A DNA stretch of 64,000 nucleotides. Source: Solemya velum gill symbiont (GTDB lineage Bacteria; Pseudomonadota; Gammaproteobacteria; Chromatiales; Chromatiaceae). The first letter of the stretch is position 1; each line of letters begins with the position of its first letter. Location: NCBI RefSeq assembly GCF_000787395.1, contig NZ_JRAA01000002.1:434001-498000 (forward strand), in the 5' to 3' direction. This document shows positions 45,753 to 55,075 of the stretch, piece by piece. The notes under the pieces were generated by a model that saw only the letters and a list, made by a program, of their open reading frames with translations, was not told the origin of the DNA and did not search any database. Position numbers and translations under genes: made by a program.

Positions 45753-46466
45753 TCAAATCTTGCGAAGAATATCAACTCTCATCGGGTTATGGAATTCAGC
45801 AATACCATAAACATCGACATGAGGACTGAAGGCGGACTTAACGCTAGCCAACAAGCTGTCATTCAGGTCGTAATTTGAGTGGGTAACTCCAAGTACACGC
45901 TGCTCAAAATCAGCAAATCCCTCGTAACGACTCAGACTCTGAAAATGCACTTCCCTATCCAGCTCAAACAGCCCTGACTCAATTGCTCTCTGAATCGCTG
46001 CAAAGGCCTGTTCACGTACTTGCTTCTCATCATTGAATAACCTCAAAATCTGATTGAAGTCGCCGGCATAAACAGGTTCTGAAATGTACACCAGGCCTCC
46101 TTGTCGCAGTACTCGATGTAATTCCTGGAAGCCGGAATCCATCTGATCCACAGAAACATGATGCAGTGACTTCAACATGATGACCGCATCAATCGAGGCG
46201 TTCGGCAGATCAATCTGCTGCATACCGCCGGATTGAAAGATGAGATTGGCAAGGCCATTCGATGCCAGGTTCTTCTCATGCTGCACCTGGTCTACTTCCG
46301 TAGCAATCCAGCGAGAACCAGGAAATCTGTTCGCCAAGTCACGTGTCGTCTGGGCAGTCCCGCAACCCAGCTCTAGCAGATCGCCTTGTTGTAAGGGTAA
46401 ATAAGCCGACATCAGCTCCATATCACTCTGATCAGGAAGCTCTCCTGATTCTGAAATTCTCACCAT
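45753..46466 (-). CDS. Class I SAM-dependent methyltransferase
   Basis: A 237-residue soluble methyltransferase. It has motif I LLELGCGTAQTT (near residue 34), an acidic end of strand 2 in WIATEVDQ, and motif IV-like ASIDAVIMLKSLHHV. A post-motif segment follows, LHRVLRQGGLVYISEPVY. These are Methyltransf_11/25 features. The substrate is unknown. It is followed upstream on the same strand, after 180 bp, by a GT39-like glycosyltransferase gene. Confidence 0.85.
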   Translation of the reverse strand: MVRISESGELPDQSDMELMSAYLPLQQGDLLELGCGTAQTTRDLANRFPGSRWIATEVDQVQHEKNLASNGLANLIFQSGGMQQIDLPNASIDAVIMLKSLHHVSVDQMDSGFQELHRVLRQGGLVYISEPVYAGDFNQILRLFNDEKQVREQAFAAIQRAIESGLFELDREVHFQSLSRYEGFADFEQRVLGVTHSNYDLNDSLLASVKSAFSPHVDVYGIAEFHNPMRVDILRKI

Positions 46467-46649
46467 AGTCTCCGTTTATAAAATCCATGAAAAATCAACA
46501 TCATTGCTGAAATAACAATCACACATCGCCTTGCTACAACATCAACAAACATGTTATCGCTGACTATTATACGGATAAGGGAAGCATGTATTGTGCGGCC
46601 CTGCTTGTAAGGCATCTACAAGGGTGACTATCCCCTGGTCATCCAGACA

Positions 46650-48314
46650 CTAACGAATTGTCTCATTTTCAAGTTTCAGAACCTTGATATGATGGCCGGA
46701 TAAAATCCCATCTTGCGGCTGAATCTCATATATTTTTGTGCTGTTCTCGAAGAGCCTCTCGTAAATCCTCAGGAATGGTTCCTGCCCACCAAGACGCGCT
46801 TGTTCCTTTATATATCGCTCATGAAATTCAGTCAGTACGACATAGTTGATCCGCTTGTTTTTAAGCACTTGTTGCAAACGTTTCTGTGGTGCTCCAGCAA
46901 ATCTCCCATATCTTGTATTTGGGATGTAGTTGGATGAAAACTGACTACCCTTCCTGACTTGCTGGACAAATATGGCCTTCCGATTACGGAATACCTCAAA
47001 AAAACGGTACTTGCTCAATGACAACTGCGGCCCATGCATTTCTACCAGGAAACCGGAGCCCTGAGGTACGTTCTCGGTAATCCATTTTGCAGCGATAACC
47101 CTGGTACTCGGTATTATTTTATTATTGAACGCTTTCAATGAGGCGTAGGCTGGATGAGATATCAATATCAATGCGAATATGAATGTGAACGCGCTTTTAG
47201 ATGATCCAGACTTTATATATCCGGATACTTTTTCGCTGATGCTCCAATAACCCATTCCAGCCAATATTGCGCTGAAAGGTATCATTGATATGATCCAGCG
47301 ATCCCATCTCAGATCCAGCCCTGCATAAAAGATTAATAACACAATTGGAAACGAGGCTACCAGGGCTGTCTTTTTTGGATTCGTGCGTAAACCTGATACC
47401 AATCCAAAAAGCGCTAACAGAATACAAGCCAAACCGATTCCTGAGAAAGCAAGCTTATCAAGCAACCATACTAAATCAGGAAAAAACCCCTCACTGGTCG
47501 CACTAAGATGAACACTTCGTGCTTCGTTGGATATGAAGCTCAAAGTCCTGTCAAAATCCAGAAAAAGATATGGGCCTACCATGAATGCTGCAAATATGCT
47601 GCCTATTGCCGATATCAAAATCAAGTGAATACGGCTCATATTCATCCTGAAAGTCGTGACGTATGCAACAACAGGCAGAATCGCAGCTATTACCCCGGGG
47701 TATTTCGTTGCTGTTGCCAACCCAATGCCAATTCCTGAAAGGAAATAATCTCTAGCCGAAGACGATTCCATTGCTTTAAGTGCGAAATACAAGGCAAGCA
47801 GAGCAAACAATGCCATTACAATGTCACTGTTTCTTATCAAGGAACCTTGGCTTACCAGTAGTGGTGAAACGGCAACAACAGCTGCAGCAAATAGACCCAC
47901 GTATTGATTAAACAAAGATCCGATGCGGTATGTAAGATAGACAACGAGAATCGTTGCAGTGAATACAAGTACGCGCCCCGGAATCAAAACATACTCGGGG
48001 TTCTGTGATAGAAAGACTAAAAATTCAGTTATTGAATCAAAATAGCCAGTCCAGCTACCAAGTATGTATACCAACTGATAGAGAAGCCATAGTGAATAAA
48101 TAATCGTCTGTGCCGGATGACCAAACCATTCCGGGTTCAGCGTCTCCTTTTGCAGCATGCCCAAAACTGTTGTTATTCTGTATGTCTCATCAATGTTTAA
48201 GTAGTACGGTAATCCATGGAAGATACCTGGAAGCTGAAAAGCAACAGCTAGCAGGAGGATTATCCAGATAAGGAGCGCAGGATTTCTCCATCTAACTGCA
48301 TCTCTGTTCTTCAC
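46650..48314 (-). CDS. GT39/PMT-like membrane glycosyltransferase
   Basis: A polytopic protein of about 554 residues with ~12 helices and a soluble C-terminal part (about 410-554). In the first periplasmic loop NIDETYR (Asp42, Glu43) matches the acidic catalytic site of GT-C glycosyltransferases (ArnT/PMT type), which use lipid-linked sugars. The start is GTG 48314 with GGAG 7 bases upstream; an ATG at 48398 would add a residue stretch unlike a signal or helix. It lies between IS30 copies 2 and 3 with the methyltransferase. The glycan acceptor is unknown. Confidence 0.75.
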   Translation of the reverse strand: MKNRDAVRWRNPALLIWIILLLAVAFQLPGIFHGLPYYLNIDETYRITTVLGMLQKETLNPEWFGHPAQTIIYSLWLLYQLVYILGSWTGYFDSITEFLVFLSQNPEYVLIPGRVLVFTATILVVYLTYRIGSLFNQYVGLFAAAVVAVSPLLVSQGSLIRNSDIVMALFALLALYFALKAMESSSARDYFLSGIGIGLATATKYPGVIAAILPVVAYVTTFRMNMSRIHLILISAIGSIFAAFMVGPYLFLDFDRTLSFISNEARSVHLSATSEGFFPDLVWLLDKLAFSGIGLACILLALFGLVSGLRTNPKKTALVASFPIVLLIFYAGLDLRWDRWIISMIPFSAILAGMGYWSISEKVSGYIKSGSSKSAFTFIFALILISHPAYASLKAFNNKIIPSTRVIAAKWITENVPQGSGFLVEMHGPQLSLSKYRFFEVFRNRKAIFVQQVRKGSQFSSNYIPNTRYGRFAGAPQKRLQQVLKNKRINYVVLTEFHERYIKEQARLGGQEPFLRIYERLFENSTKIYEIQPQDGILSGHHIKVLKLENETIR

Positions 48315-48512
48315 GCTTGTACTCCAAATCGATGAGGGACTACACCAACATGCGGTAAGTTTCCAGATTGTAGCCAGAATGACGCAATAGAGTGCCATAC
48401 TTATTATTCAGACAATTCGAAATTGTATCCTGAAAACTATTGAGTGTCTGTCCGGTTTCTTGAAAAAGAACAAGTAGGAAATATTCATTGATTAGCTTGG
48501 CAAGGTTAATCA

Positions 48513-49582
48513 CGCGGATTCAACTCACTAGTGCAACGGATGGGTTAATCCCGAAAAATACTTGATTGGGCGTTTTAATGCCAAGACATTTTCGGGGACG
48601 ATTGTTCAGTTTATTCATCACCTGGTTGATTTCCGCCTGAGTGATGGTTGTAAAGTCCCGATGCTTTGGGAAGTATTGGCGAATGAGTCCATTGGTGTTC
48701 TCATTCAAGCCACGTTCCCAGGAGGCATAGGGATGGGCAAAGAAGAACCTGGCACTGAGGCCTTTAGCGATGGTCTCGTGACCGGCGAATTCCTTACCAT
48801 TATCTGAGGTCAGCGTGTGAACGCGGCCGGCGATGGGTTTGAGCAGTTTGAGGATAGCGCTGGTGACGTTGCTGGCGGTTTTTCTCTCCACCTTATGGAT
48901 GAGCGTCAATCGGGATTTACGCTCGGTGATTGAAACGATGGCCTGTTTGTGGCCTTTTCCGATAATGGTATCAAGTTCCCAATCACCGAAGCGTGAACGC
49001 TCATCAACCACGGCAGGACGTTCATCGATGCTGACTCGGTTAATCAGTTGCCCTCGGCGGCTATAGCTGCCATAGCGCTTTCGACGCTGCTTCTGGCAAC
49101 GCAGGTGGCGGTATAGGTTACCGCCCATGGATTTGTTCTGGAGAACGTACTGGTAAATCCACTCATGAGAGATTTGAATGTCAGCCTCATTGCACAGCCA
49201 CAGGCTGATTTGTTCCGGACTCCAGTCCTCGCGCAACAGATGCTCGACTCGCTCCCAGTGGGTAGTGGCAATACGGGGCTGGCTCTTGCTCTGACGGCGC
49301 TCTACAGACAGCCGATGGGCCTGTTTGGGGCGATAGCCGCGCAAGCCACGGTTACGCCTCAGTTCGCGGCTGACAGTGGATTTGTGGCGCCCAAGTATCT
49401 TGGCTATCTCTGTTTGATTGTGACCTGCTTTCATCAGTGCCTGAATCTGGTATCGTTCTTCCTGGGTAAGCTGCGTGTACATGGTGCTCCTCTAACTTTG
49501 GTCGGTGAGAGAAGCTACCTATGCTACCGCAGCTTGCCCTCTAACCAACTCTGTTGAGTTGCACTTGGAAATTGAATTCACG
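48513..49582 (-). mobile_element. IS30-family insertion sequence, copy 3
   Basis: A 1070-bp element, same orientation as copy 2. It is flanked by TCA on both sides (48510-48512 and 49583-49585), a 3-bp target duplication that confirms the element ends. Confidence 0.95.
48520..49482 (-). CDS. IS30-family transposase (copy 3)
   Basis: 320 residues, translation identical to the other three copies. Intact. Confidence 0.97.
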   Translation of the reverse strand: MYTQLTQEERYQIQALMKAGHNQTEIAKILGRHKSTVSRELRRNRGLRGYRPKQAHRLSVERRQSKSQPRIATTHWERVEHLLREDWSPEQISLWLCNEADIQISHEWIYQYVLQNKSMGGNLYRHLRCQKQRRKRYGSYSRRGQLINRVSIDERPAVVDERSRFGDWELDTIIGKGHKQAIVSITERKSRLTLIHKVERKTASNVTSAILKLLKPIAGRVHTLTSDNGKEFAGHETIAKGLSARFFFAHPYASWERGLNENTNGLIRQYFPKHRDFTTITQAEINQVMNKLNNRPRKCLGIKTPNQVFFGINPSVALVS

Positions 49583-49730
49583 TCATATGATTGTAGGGAT
49601 CAAAGCCATCTAAAGTAAAAACAGGGATCAAACCAGGCTCCTTATAATCCAGTGACCCTGGGTTTAAACCACTCACGACTGCAATAGTGGCATCCGAGAA
49701 TATGGGTAACACTTTTGCAAGTATGCCCTT
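49583..49730 (-). pseudogene. Possible gene remnant running into IS30 copy 3
   Basis: On the minus strand an open frame of about 49 codons follows a stop at 49731-49733 and runs into the IS end. It has protein-like composition (DATIAVVSGLNPGS, then PGLIPVFTLDGFDPYNH). No start codon with a ribosome site is seen and the family is not recognised. It could be the middle of a gene cut by the insertion. Confidence 0.3.
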
Positions 49731-49783
49731 TTAGTCGATGATGCAATTTTCACTAGTCAGTGATATTTTTTAAGCACATCCCA

Positions 49784-50626
49784 TCATGACTTCCAAGTAT
49801 GTTCATCTAGAATATTATTCGAGTCCGAAAAGGCATTGTTCAGGCCAAATTTTCTGCTGGCAGTGTGCTCATTTTTTTTAAAATGAATCACAAACCTGCT
49901 GTCCGGTGCATAGACGTCCGGCACTAGATCCTTAAGTTTCAGGTAAGGTTGATTATTACTATCGAACCCCAGGGCTTTCATAACATAGATAATTGCGCCC
50001 ATGCTTGGACTAAGACCAGAAAACTCTATCGTTTTTTTATTTGACGTGGACATGGCCCTTGGCCCAACAGATATATAAGAGGCACTTTCCAGGAAGGATT
50101 CAATATTTGGATCGTTTTTGAGTGTGGAAATTGTATCTGCACTTAATATCTCTTGATCAAATATAGTGTTGGTTTGGATGCTTTCAATGACTATATAATC
50201 AGCAATACCTGCAAACAGTGACAGGATTTTCAGCGGATCTCCCGATCCATGCATTACTCCGGAAGCGATCAAAATATCATATTTTTCTTCATTATTTCCC
50301 AAGAAATCTTCGATAGAATTTCTGGTTATTGACCATGATTCAGTCGAATAATACTTGTTGAGACATATGCTGGAGTTTTTAACGAAAACATCATCGATTT
50401 CGATGCCCTTGTAAAACGACGCACCATTAGATAGGCACCATGCTCCGGTAGCGGCCAGGCATGACCCAAGGTCAACAACCCTTTTCTCCTTGATTAAGTC
50501 AGGAGGTAACATGGCTTCGTGCCTTGTCAGCATAAATTCAGGATCTACCACATACCCATACTCTTTAGGCCTGTGAATACGCGGATCCATATCTATAAAT
50601 TCAGGTTGCGTCCTAAAAATATTCAT
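49784..50626 (-). CDS. Putative SAM-dependent methyltransferase
   Basis: A 280-residue protein with a Rossmann methyltransferase core. It has motif I RVVDLGSCLAATGAWCLSNGA (near residue 50), an acidic residue after strand 2 in GIEIDDVF, and YDILIASGVMHGSGDP at the motif IV/V region. The motif I sequence (DLGSCLAATG) is diverged from the common DxGxGxG. The C-terminal ~80 residues are unassigned. It is the distal gene of a three-gene minus-strand group with another methyltransferase and an ATP-grasp-like protein. Composition is AT-rich. Confidence 0.65.
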   Translation of the reverse strand: MNIFRTQPEFIDMDPRIHRPKEYGYVVDPEFMLTRHEAMLPPDLIKEKRVVDLGSCLAATGAWCLSNGASFYKGIEIDDVFVKNSSICLNKYYSTESWSITRNSIEDFLGNNEEKYDILIASGVMHGSGDPLKILSLFAGIADYIVIESIQTNTIFDQEILSADTISTLKNDPNIESFLESASYISVGPRAMSTSNKKTIEFSGLSPSMGAIIYVMKALGFDSNNQPYLKLKDLVPDVYAPDSRFVIHFKKNEHTASRKFGLNNAFSDSNNILDEHTWKS

Positions 50627-50707
50627 ACGACCTCAAAATAAGTTTGCTTCTCGATAATACAGCTGAATTGTACAGTTTAACGCACAGACCGAGGAGTAAT
50701 ATAAAAG

Positions 50708-51484
50708 CTAATAAGGCTTTTGTGCCTCTATGAATATCAAGAGTGGATTAGATAAAAATGTTGTCCAGTATGATTCGCCAAAAAGCTCCAGGCCTTCTGG
50801 TGAAACTTCAGGTGAATTGAACTTTATGTCTACAAATCCTGCTCGAGTCAGGGCGTCAATGAATGCATCACGCGTGAAATAATGACATTTAAACTTTATT
50901 TCAGAAAGTTTGTTGTTTTCATCGGGGGCAATCCATGTGACTTCAATATTTGCACCATCCTGTACTGGTGGAATAATCCGCTTGGTTTTGCCGTATTTCT
51001 GGTAGCCTGTTTCACAGTCAATTTTGAGTTCAGGATGATCATTCATACTGATTAGCTTTCCGCCTGGCTTTAACCTCTCATACAAGATGACGCACATTTT
51101 CAGCAGTTGATCTCGAGTTGTTGCATAACTCATGGCAAAAGACGAAAAGAGGATATCAAATCTGCTATCAAGTTCCATTGAGAAAACATCTGCCACCTGA
51201 TAGGTGATGCCCAACGGTGATTTTTTCTCATGCTGCTCTGCAATCGCAATCATATTCGGTGACAAATCCACACCAAGCAGTGACTTTGCGCCTGCCTGCT
51301 TAATCAGCCTGGAAAAGTATCCGTCACTACAAGCAACATGCAGAACCTCTTTCCCGTTAATGTCCCCGATTCTCTTTAATAGCGTATAGACCTCTGAATA
51401 GCTTCGGATAGGCGTTAAATCTGTACTCAATGCCTTATAACCATGTGCTATTTTATCGAAATAGGATTGCTTATCTTTATTCAT
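50708..51484 (-). CDS. Class I SAM-dependent methyltransferase
   Basis: A 258-residue methyltransferase. It has motif I EVLHVACSDGYFSRLIKQAGA, motif II GVDLSPNMIAIAE, FDILFSSFAMSYA, and LKPGGKLISMNDH. The start is MNKDKQSYFD at 51484 behind GAGACTGAA; the longer frame from 51511 adds 9 residues without a ribosome site. Later strands (HYFTRDAFIDALTRAGF) are typical of small-molecule methyltransferases. It ends 82 bp from the next methyltransferase and starts 41 bp after the ATP-grasp-like gene. Confidence 0.82.
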   Translation of the reverse strand: MNKDKQSYFDKIAHGYKALSTDLTPIRSYSEVYTLLKRIGDINGKEVLHVACSDGYFSRLIKQAGAKSLLGVDLSPNMIAIAEQHEKKSPLGITYQVADVFSMELDSRFDILFSSFAMSYATTRDQLLKMCVILYERLKPGGKLISMNDHPELKIDCETGYQKYGKTKRIIPPVQDGANIEVTWIAPDENNKLSEIKFKCHYFTRDAFIDALTRAGFVDIKFNSPEVSPEGLELFGESYWTTFLSNPLLIFIEAQKPY

Positions 51485-51524
51485 TTCAGTCTCATGCTGT
51501 TTAAGGCACATAATTGCTACGCGA

Positions 51525-52316
51525 TTATGTGTAGAAGTCTATTCCCTTTGCTAGGTGATCGAGATTCTCATCAGATAAGGCCCCCCCTCCTCCCTGTGTT
51601 TTATTTACATCTATCAACATTGGTTTTCCTTCAAGCAAAGCATAATCAAATCGGCCATAGTCAATTTTATACTCTTTTCTCCACTCTTTAACTTCATCGA
51701 TAATAGACTCTTTCTCATGTAAATATGCATTACCAAATTTGACAATAGGGTTATCAGAAACAATATATCCACATGTCACTTTATCCCCAAGAAACGAGCA
51801 GTAATGTATACAGTGTCCATTGTCCACTCGTTCAGATACAAACCTCTCTACTATCAGATGTGTGTTTAGCCATACATCAGGAGGAACGTCAGCGATACTT
51901 TCATATATGACATAATGCAAAGGATGCAGCGCTTCTGCTGTACGCCAGCTCGGCTTTTTATCGCTTTTATTTGCTCTCAGCTCAGGGAAACCGCCATAGT
52001 TGTAATTTGTTTTAACAATTACCTGGCCAACATAGTCGTCACCTTGTTCGAGAATTAGTTTGCTGTAGCGTCGGCGCGAAATGTCGAAAACATGGCGATT
52101 GATGACAACGGGGTATTGTTTGGTAATCTCGTAGTACTTTTCAGGCACAAAAGTTCGATCAATATGCAGAAAAACAATATCTGCGTTAGGCAGTTTTGAT
52201 GTGCTTGTTGTATACGTCACCTGGTGACCAGCATTAATCCAGCGAGTCGAAAGATGATAAACAAAATAGCTCGATAATTGAGTGCCTTCTGCACCAATTA
52301 TAAGAATGTCTGTCAT
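51525..52316 (-). CDS. ATP-grasp-like protein
   Basis: A 263-residue protein. An N-terminal Rossmann-like segment (TDILIIGAEGTQLSSYF) comes first. The middle part has QVIVKTNYNYGGFPE, like the ATP-grasp Lys-Gly loop. The end, GRFDYALLEGKPMLIDVNKTQGGGG, has the acidic/Asn metal-site pattern of ATP-grasp ligases. The family ligates a carboxylate to an amine or thiol. It leads a minus-strand group with two methyltransferases, which suggests a small modified metabolite or peptide pathway. That product is speculative. Confidence 0.65.
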   Translation of the reverse strand: MTDILIIGAEGTQLSSYFVYHLSTRWINAGHQVTYTTSTSKLPNADIVFLHIDRTFVPEKYYEITKQYPVVINRHVFDISRRRYSKLILEQGDDYVGQVIVKTNYNYGGFPELRANKSDKKPSWRTAEALHPLHYVIYESIADVPPDVWLNTHLIVERFVSERVDNGHCIHYCSFLGDKVTCGYIVSDNPIVKFGNAYLHEKESIIDEVKEWRKEYKIDYGRFDYALLEGKPMLIDVNKTQGGGGALSDENLDHLAKGIDFYT

Positions 52317-52683
52317 GGCGGTGATTTTTATAAATTACTCTAATATGTAACGACACTATAAAATACAATCCACACAATAGGTAATTATGATGAAGTCTTG
52401 CGGGTCTCACCTGTTCTTGTCCATCAGACCCTAACTCTGGTTCCATTCAAGATACAGTAGACTGATGATTACACGCCTGTTAACTCTTTTCTGTTATCGA
52501 ATAATACTGAATACATTAAATATAAAGCACTCCAACCAGAAGAGACAAAAAGGAAAAACATGACAGTAAACTCTAGATCTTCTATCTTATTCTGCATGAA
52601 GCAAGATATAGTATTATCTTGTTTCAACCACTAACGGGGCATGTAAATTTACCCGTACAGGGCTGGTTACCGGACACGCATTG
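52317..52683. other. Intergenic stretch without a recognised gene
   Basis: 367 bp, AT-rich. It contains the upstream region of the ATP-grasp-like gene. A hairpin AAGCAAGATA/TATCTTGTTT (about 52600-52624, loop TAGTAT) has no T-tract. No coding frame looks real. Confidence 0.5.
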
Positions 52684-52914
52684 TTAATCAGTGTTCTGAT
52701 TGTCATCCAGATTGTAAAAGCGCACGCTAGCATCATCACTGGTGGTGGAAAGATAACGCCCGTCGGGGGAGACTGCCAAAGCACCCCCGCATAAGTCATG
52801 TTTTTGAAAACGGCGCATTGCTTGTCCGCTGTCAGGATTTAAAAATAGTACGGCACTATCCGTCTGTCGGCTGATGGTGGCAAGATAATCTCCATTCGGC
52901 CCAAATTGAATCTC
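52684..52914 (-). pseudogene. WD40-repeat protein, C-terminal remnant cut by IS30 copy 4
   Basis: The last ~77 codons of a WD40/beta-propeller gene on the minus strand. Two blade patterns are visible: FGPNGDYLATISRQTDSAVLFLNPDSG (seen as two strands), then VSPDGRYLSTTSDDASVRFYNLDD. The frame continues into the IS, so the N-terminal part was lost when IS30 copy 4 inserted or recombined. No matching N-terminal part is seen elsewhere in the window. Confidence 0.75.
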
Positions 52915-53984
52915 CGTGAATTCAATTTCCAAGTGCAACTCAACAGAGTTGGTTAGAGGGCAAGCTGCGGTAGCATAGGTAGCTTCTCTCACCGACCAAA
53001 GTTAGAGGAGCACCATGTACACGCAGCTTACCCAGGAAGAACGATACCAGATTCAGGCACTGATGAAAGCAGGTCACAATCAAACAGAGATAGCCAAGAT
53101 ACTTGGGCGCCACAAATCCACTGTCAGCCGCGAACTGAGGCGTAACCGTGGCTTGCGCGGCTATCGCCCCAAACAGGCCCATCGGCTGTCTGTAGAGCGC
53201 CGTCAGAGCAAGAGCCAGCCCCGTATTGCCACTACCCACTGGGAGCGAGTCGAGCATCTGTTGCGCGAGGACTGGAGTCCGGAACAAATCAGCCTGTGGC
53301 TGTGCAATGAGGCTGACATTCAAATCTCTCATGAGTGGATTTACCAGTACGTTCTCCAGAACAAATCCATGGGCGGTAACCTATACCGCCACCTGCGTTG
53401 CCAGAAGCAGCGTCGAAAGCGCTATGGCAGCTATAGCCGCCGAGGGCAACTGATTAACCGAGTCAGCATCGATGAACGTCCTGCCGTGGTTGATGAGCGT
53501 TCACGCTTCGGTGATTGGGAACTTGATACCATTATCGGAAAAGGCCACAAACAGGCCATCGTTTCAATCACCGAGCGTAAATCCCGATTGACGCTCATCC
53601 ATAAGGTGGAGAGAAAAACCGCCAGCAACGTCACCAGCGCTATCCTCAAACTGCTCAAACCCATCGCCGGCCGCGTTCACACGCTGACCTCAGATAATGG
53701 TAAGGAATTCGCCGGTCACGAGACCATCGCTAAAGGCCTCAGTGCCAGGTTCTTCTTTGCCCATCCCTATGCCTCCTGGGAACGTGGCTTGAATGAGAAC
53801 ACCAATGGACTCATTCGCCAATACTTCCCAAAGCATCGGGACTTTACAACCATCACTCAGGCGGAAATCAACCAGGTGATGAATAAACTGAACAATCGTC
53901 CCCGAAAATGTCTTGGCATTAAAACGCCCAATCAAGTATTTTTCGGGATTAACCCATCCGTTGCACTAGTGAGTTGAATCCGCG
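52915..53984 (+). mobile_element. IS30-family insertion sequence, copy 4
   Basis: A 1070-bp element with the same ends as copies 1-3. Flanks are CTC on the left and GTA on the right, with no target duplication. Its left side cuts a WD40 gene. Confidence 0.93.
53015..53977 (+). CDS. IS30-family transposase (copy 4)
   Basis: 320 residues, translation identical to the other copies. Intact. Confidence 0.97.
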   Translation: MYTQLTQEERYQIQALMKAGHNQTEIAKILGRHKSTVSRELRRNRGLRGYRPKQAHRLSVERRQSKSQPRIATTHWERVEHLLREDWSPEQISLWLCNEADIQISHEWIYQYVLQNKSMGGNLYRHLRCQKQRRKRYGSYSRRGQLINRVSIDERPAVVDERSRFGDWELDTIIGKGHKQAIVSITERKSRLTLIHKVERKTASNVTSAILKLLKPIAGRVHTLTSDNGKEFAGHETIAKGLSARFFFAHPYASWERGLNENTNGLIRQYFPKHRDFTTITQAEINQVMNKLNNRPRKCLGIKTPNQVFFGINPSVALVS

Positions 53985-53986
53985 GT

Positions 53987-54298
53987 ATGTATTACCTGAA
54001 TGTCATAGAAAAAACATTAAACCCATACTTTCTACGGATGTCTACTTTCTGCTACGACTATGATCAGTCAATGTCCTTGACTTCCTTCTCCGGACGGTTC
54101 ACCAATCATTCCAATGAGGTACTGATGAGCAGAAAAAGCAAATACGGTTCCAATAATCTGCTGTCGCCGGTAAAGTATGCCAAACCTTACCAGGAACGAT
54201 TGGAAAGTAGCTGGATTATTCTTAGCATTTCAGGTTATCCTGATCTGTTAGCTGAAAGCAGTAAATTTATCTTTGTCCGAGTGAATGAAAATGAGTGA
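53987..54298 (+). CDS. Unknown protein, possibly 5'-truncated by IS30
   Basis: 103 residues, starting 3 bp after the IS end, so the true N-terminus may have been removed. A later Met (MSLTSFSGRFTNHSNEVLMS) could be an alternative start. The sequence is basic in the middle (SRKSKYGSNNLLSPVKYAKPYQERLE) and has no recognised domain or membrane helix. Its stop overlaps the next start (ATGAGTGA), so translation is coupled to a three-gene set. Confidence 0.4.
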   Translation: MYYLNVIEKTLNPYFLRMSTFCYDYDQSMSLTSFSGRFTNHSNEVLMSRKSKYGSNNLLSPVKYAKPYQERLESSWIILSISGYPDLLAESSKFIFVRVNENE

Positions 54299-54758
54299 AA
54301 CACTGTTAGAAAAACATGAACCCCTTGTTATAGAAATAGGTGAACAGTACCTGGATAACATGGAGGTAGAGCTTGGCAAAAAATATAAAAACACGGAGCA
54401 TCATGTCAATGCCGGGCTTTCTGACGATCAAAGTACAGATCTGAGATACAAGTACGATCTCACCATTAATGAGTTTTCAGAAATCTATTCCAGTTTCATC
54501 AAGATGAAGCCGGGGCAACATCTTCAGCAGGTCCTGAATGCTTTTGTCGCATCAGGTGGCAATGTCGATATCGAGCCTGCCTATGATGAAGAGTCGCAGC
54601 GCTTAAACGTGACTGTGCAATACGTCATCAAGGATAACACTCTGGACAATATCGAAGGCCTCTCTGCCATGGAGAACCTGGTAATGAGAATGAATGCAAT
54701 GATCCAGATTGAAAACGTACTGTCAGGATCAAACCCGGATGGCACCCCTGATTTTTAA
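54291..54758 (+). CDS. Unknown acidic protein
   Basis: 155 residues counted from ATG 54291 (MSETLLEK), preferred over ATG 54285 because GAGTG is then well spaced. It is acidic, mostly helical at the start, with a central FIKMKPGQHLQQVLNAFVASGG segment and a beta-rich RLNVTVQYVIKDN. No family was recognised. Its start overlaps the previous stop, and its stop shares a base with the next start (TAATG). Small coupled proteins of this kind are often parts of one complex. Confidence 0.6.
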   Translation: MSETLLEKHEPLVIEIGEQYLDNMEVELGKKYKNTEHHVNAGLSDDQSTDLRYKYDLTINEFSEIYSSFIKMKPGQHLQQVLNAFVASGGNVDIEPAYDEESQRLNVTVQYVIKDNTLDNIEGLSAMENLVMRMNAMIQIENVLSGSNPDGTPDF

Positions 54759-54991
54759 TGTTAAATAGCAATCCGCTCAAAAGTTCAGTTAAGAAGACTC
54801 CTGCAGACCCTGTTCCTACCGTTCTTCCGGAGGAATTATACTGCCTCCGAACTGGCCGGGGTTACCCAGTGTCGGCTGAAGAGATGCCGGAAATCACTAT
54901 CAATGCCACCTGTTCACTGACCTACAAGGAGTCGGTTAACGCAAAAGCCCCCTCCGCAATATCAAGCAAAAAGGTCACCTCGTCATCGTAA
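54758..54991 (+). CDS. Unknown small protein
   Basis: 77 residues, rich in Ser, Pro and Lys, with two cysteines (LYCLRTGRGYPVSAEEMPEI and NATCSLTY). It is translationally coupled to the gene before it (TAATG). A Rho-independent terminator lies 85 bp downstream and closes the operon. The CLRTGRGYPVS stretch reads like a short structured motif, perhaps a ligand or zinc loop, but no match is known to me. Confidence 0.45.
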   Translation: MLNSNPLKSSVKKTPADPVPTVLPEELYCLRTGRGYPVSAEEMPEITINATCSLTYKESVNAKAPSAISSKKVTSSS

Positions 54992-55075
54992 AAGGCACAG
55001 TCTCGGAAAACAGGAAAAAAATATACTGCCATTGTCGAGATAGACCAGGCAGGATATATACGTAACCTGTTTGAA

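Noticed and set aside
52600-52624. Hairpin AAGCAAGATA/TATCTTGTTT as a terminator
   Set aside because: AT-only stem, no T-tract on either strand.
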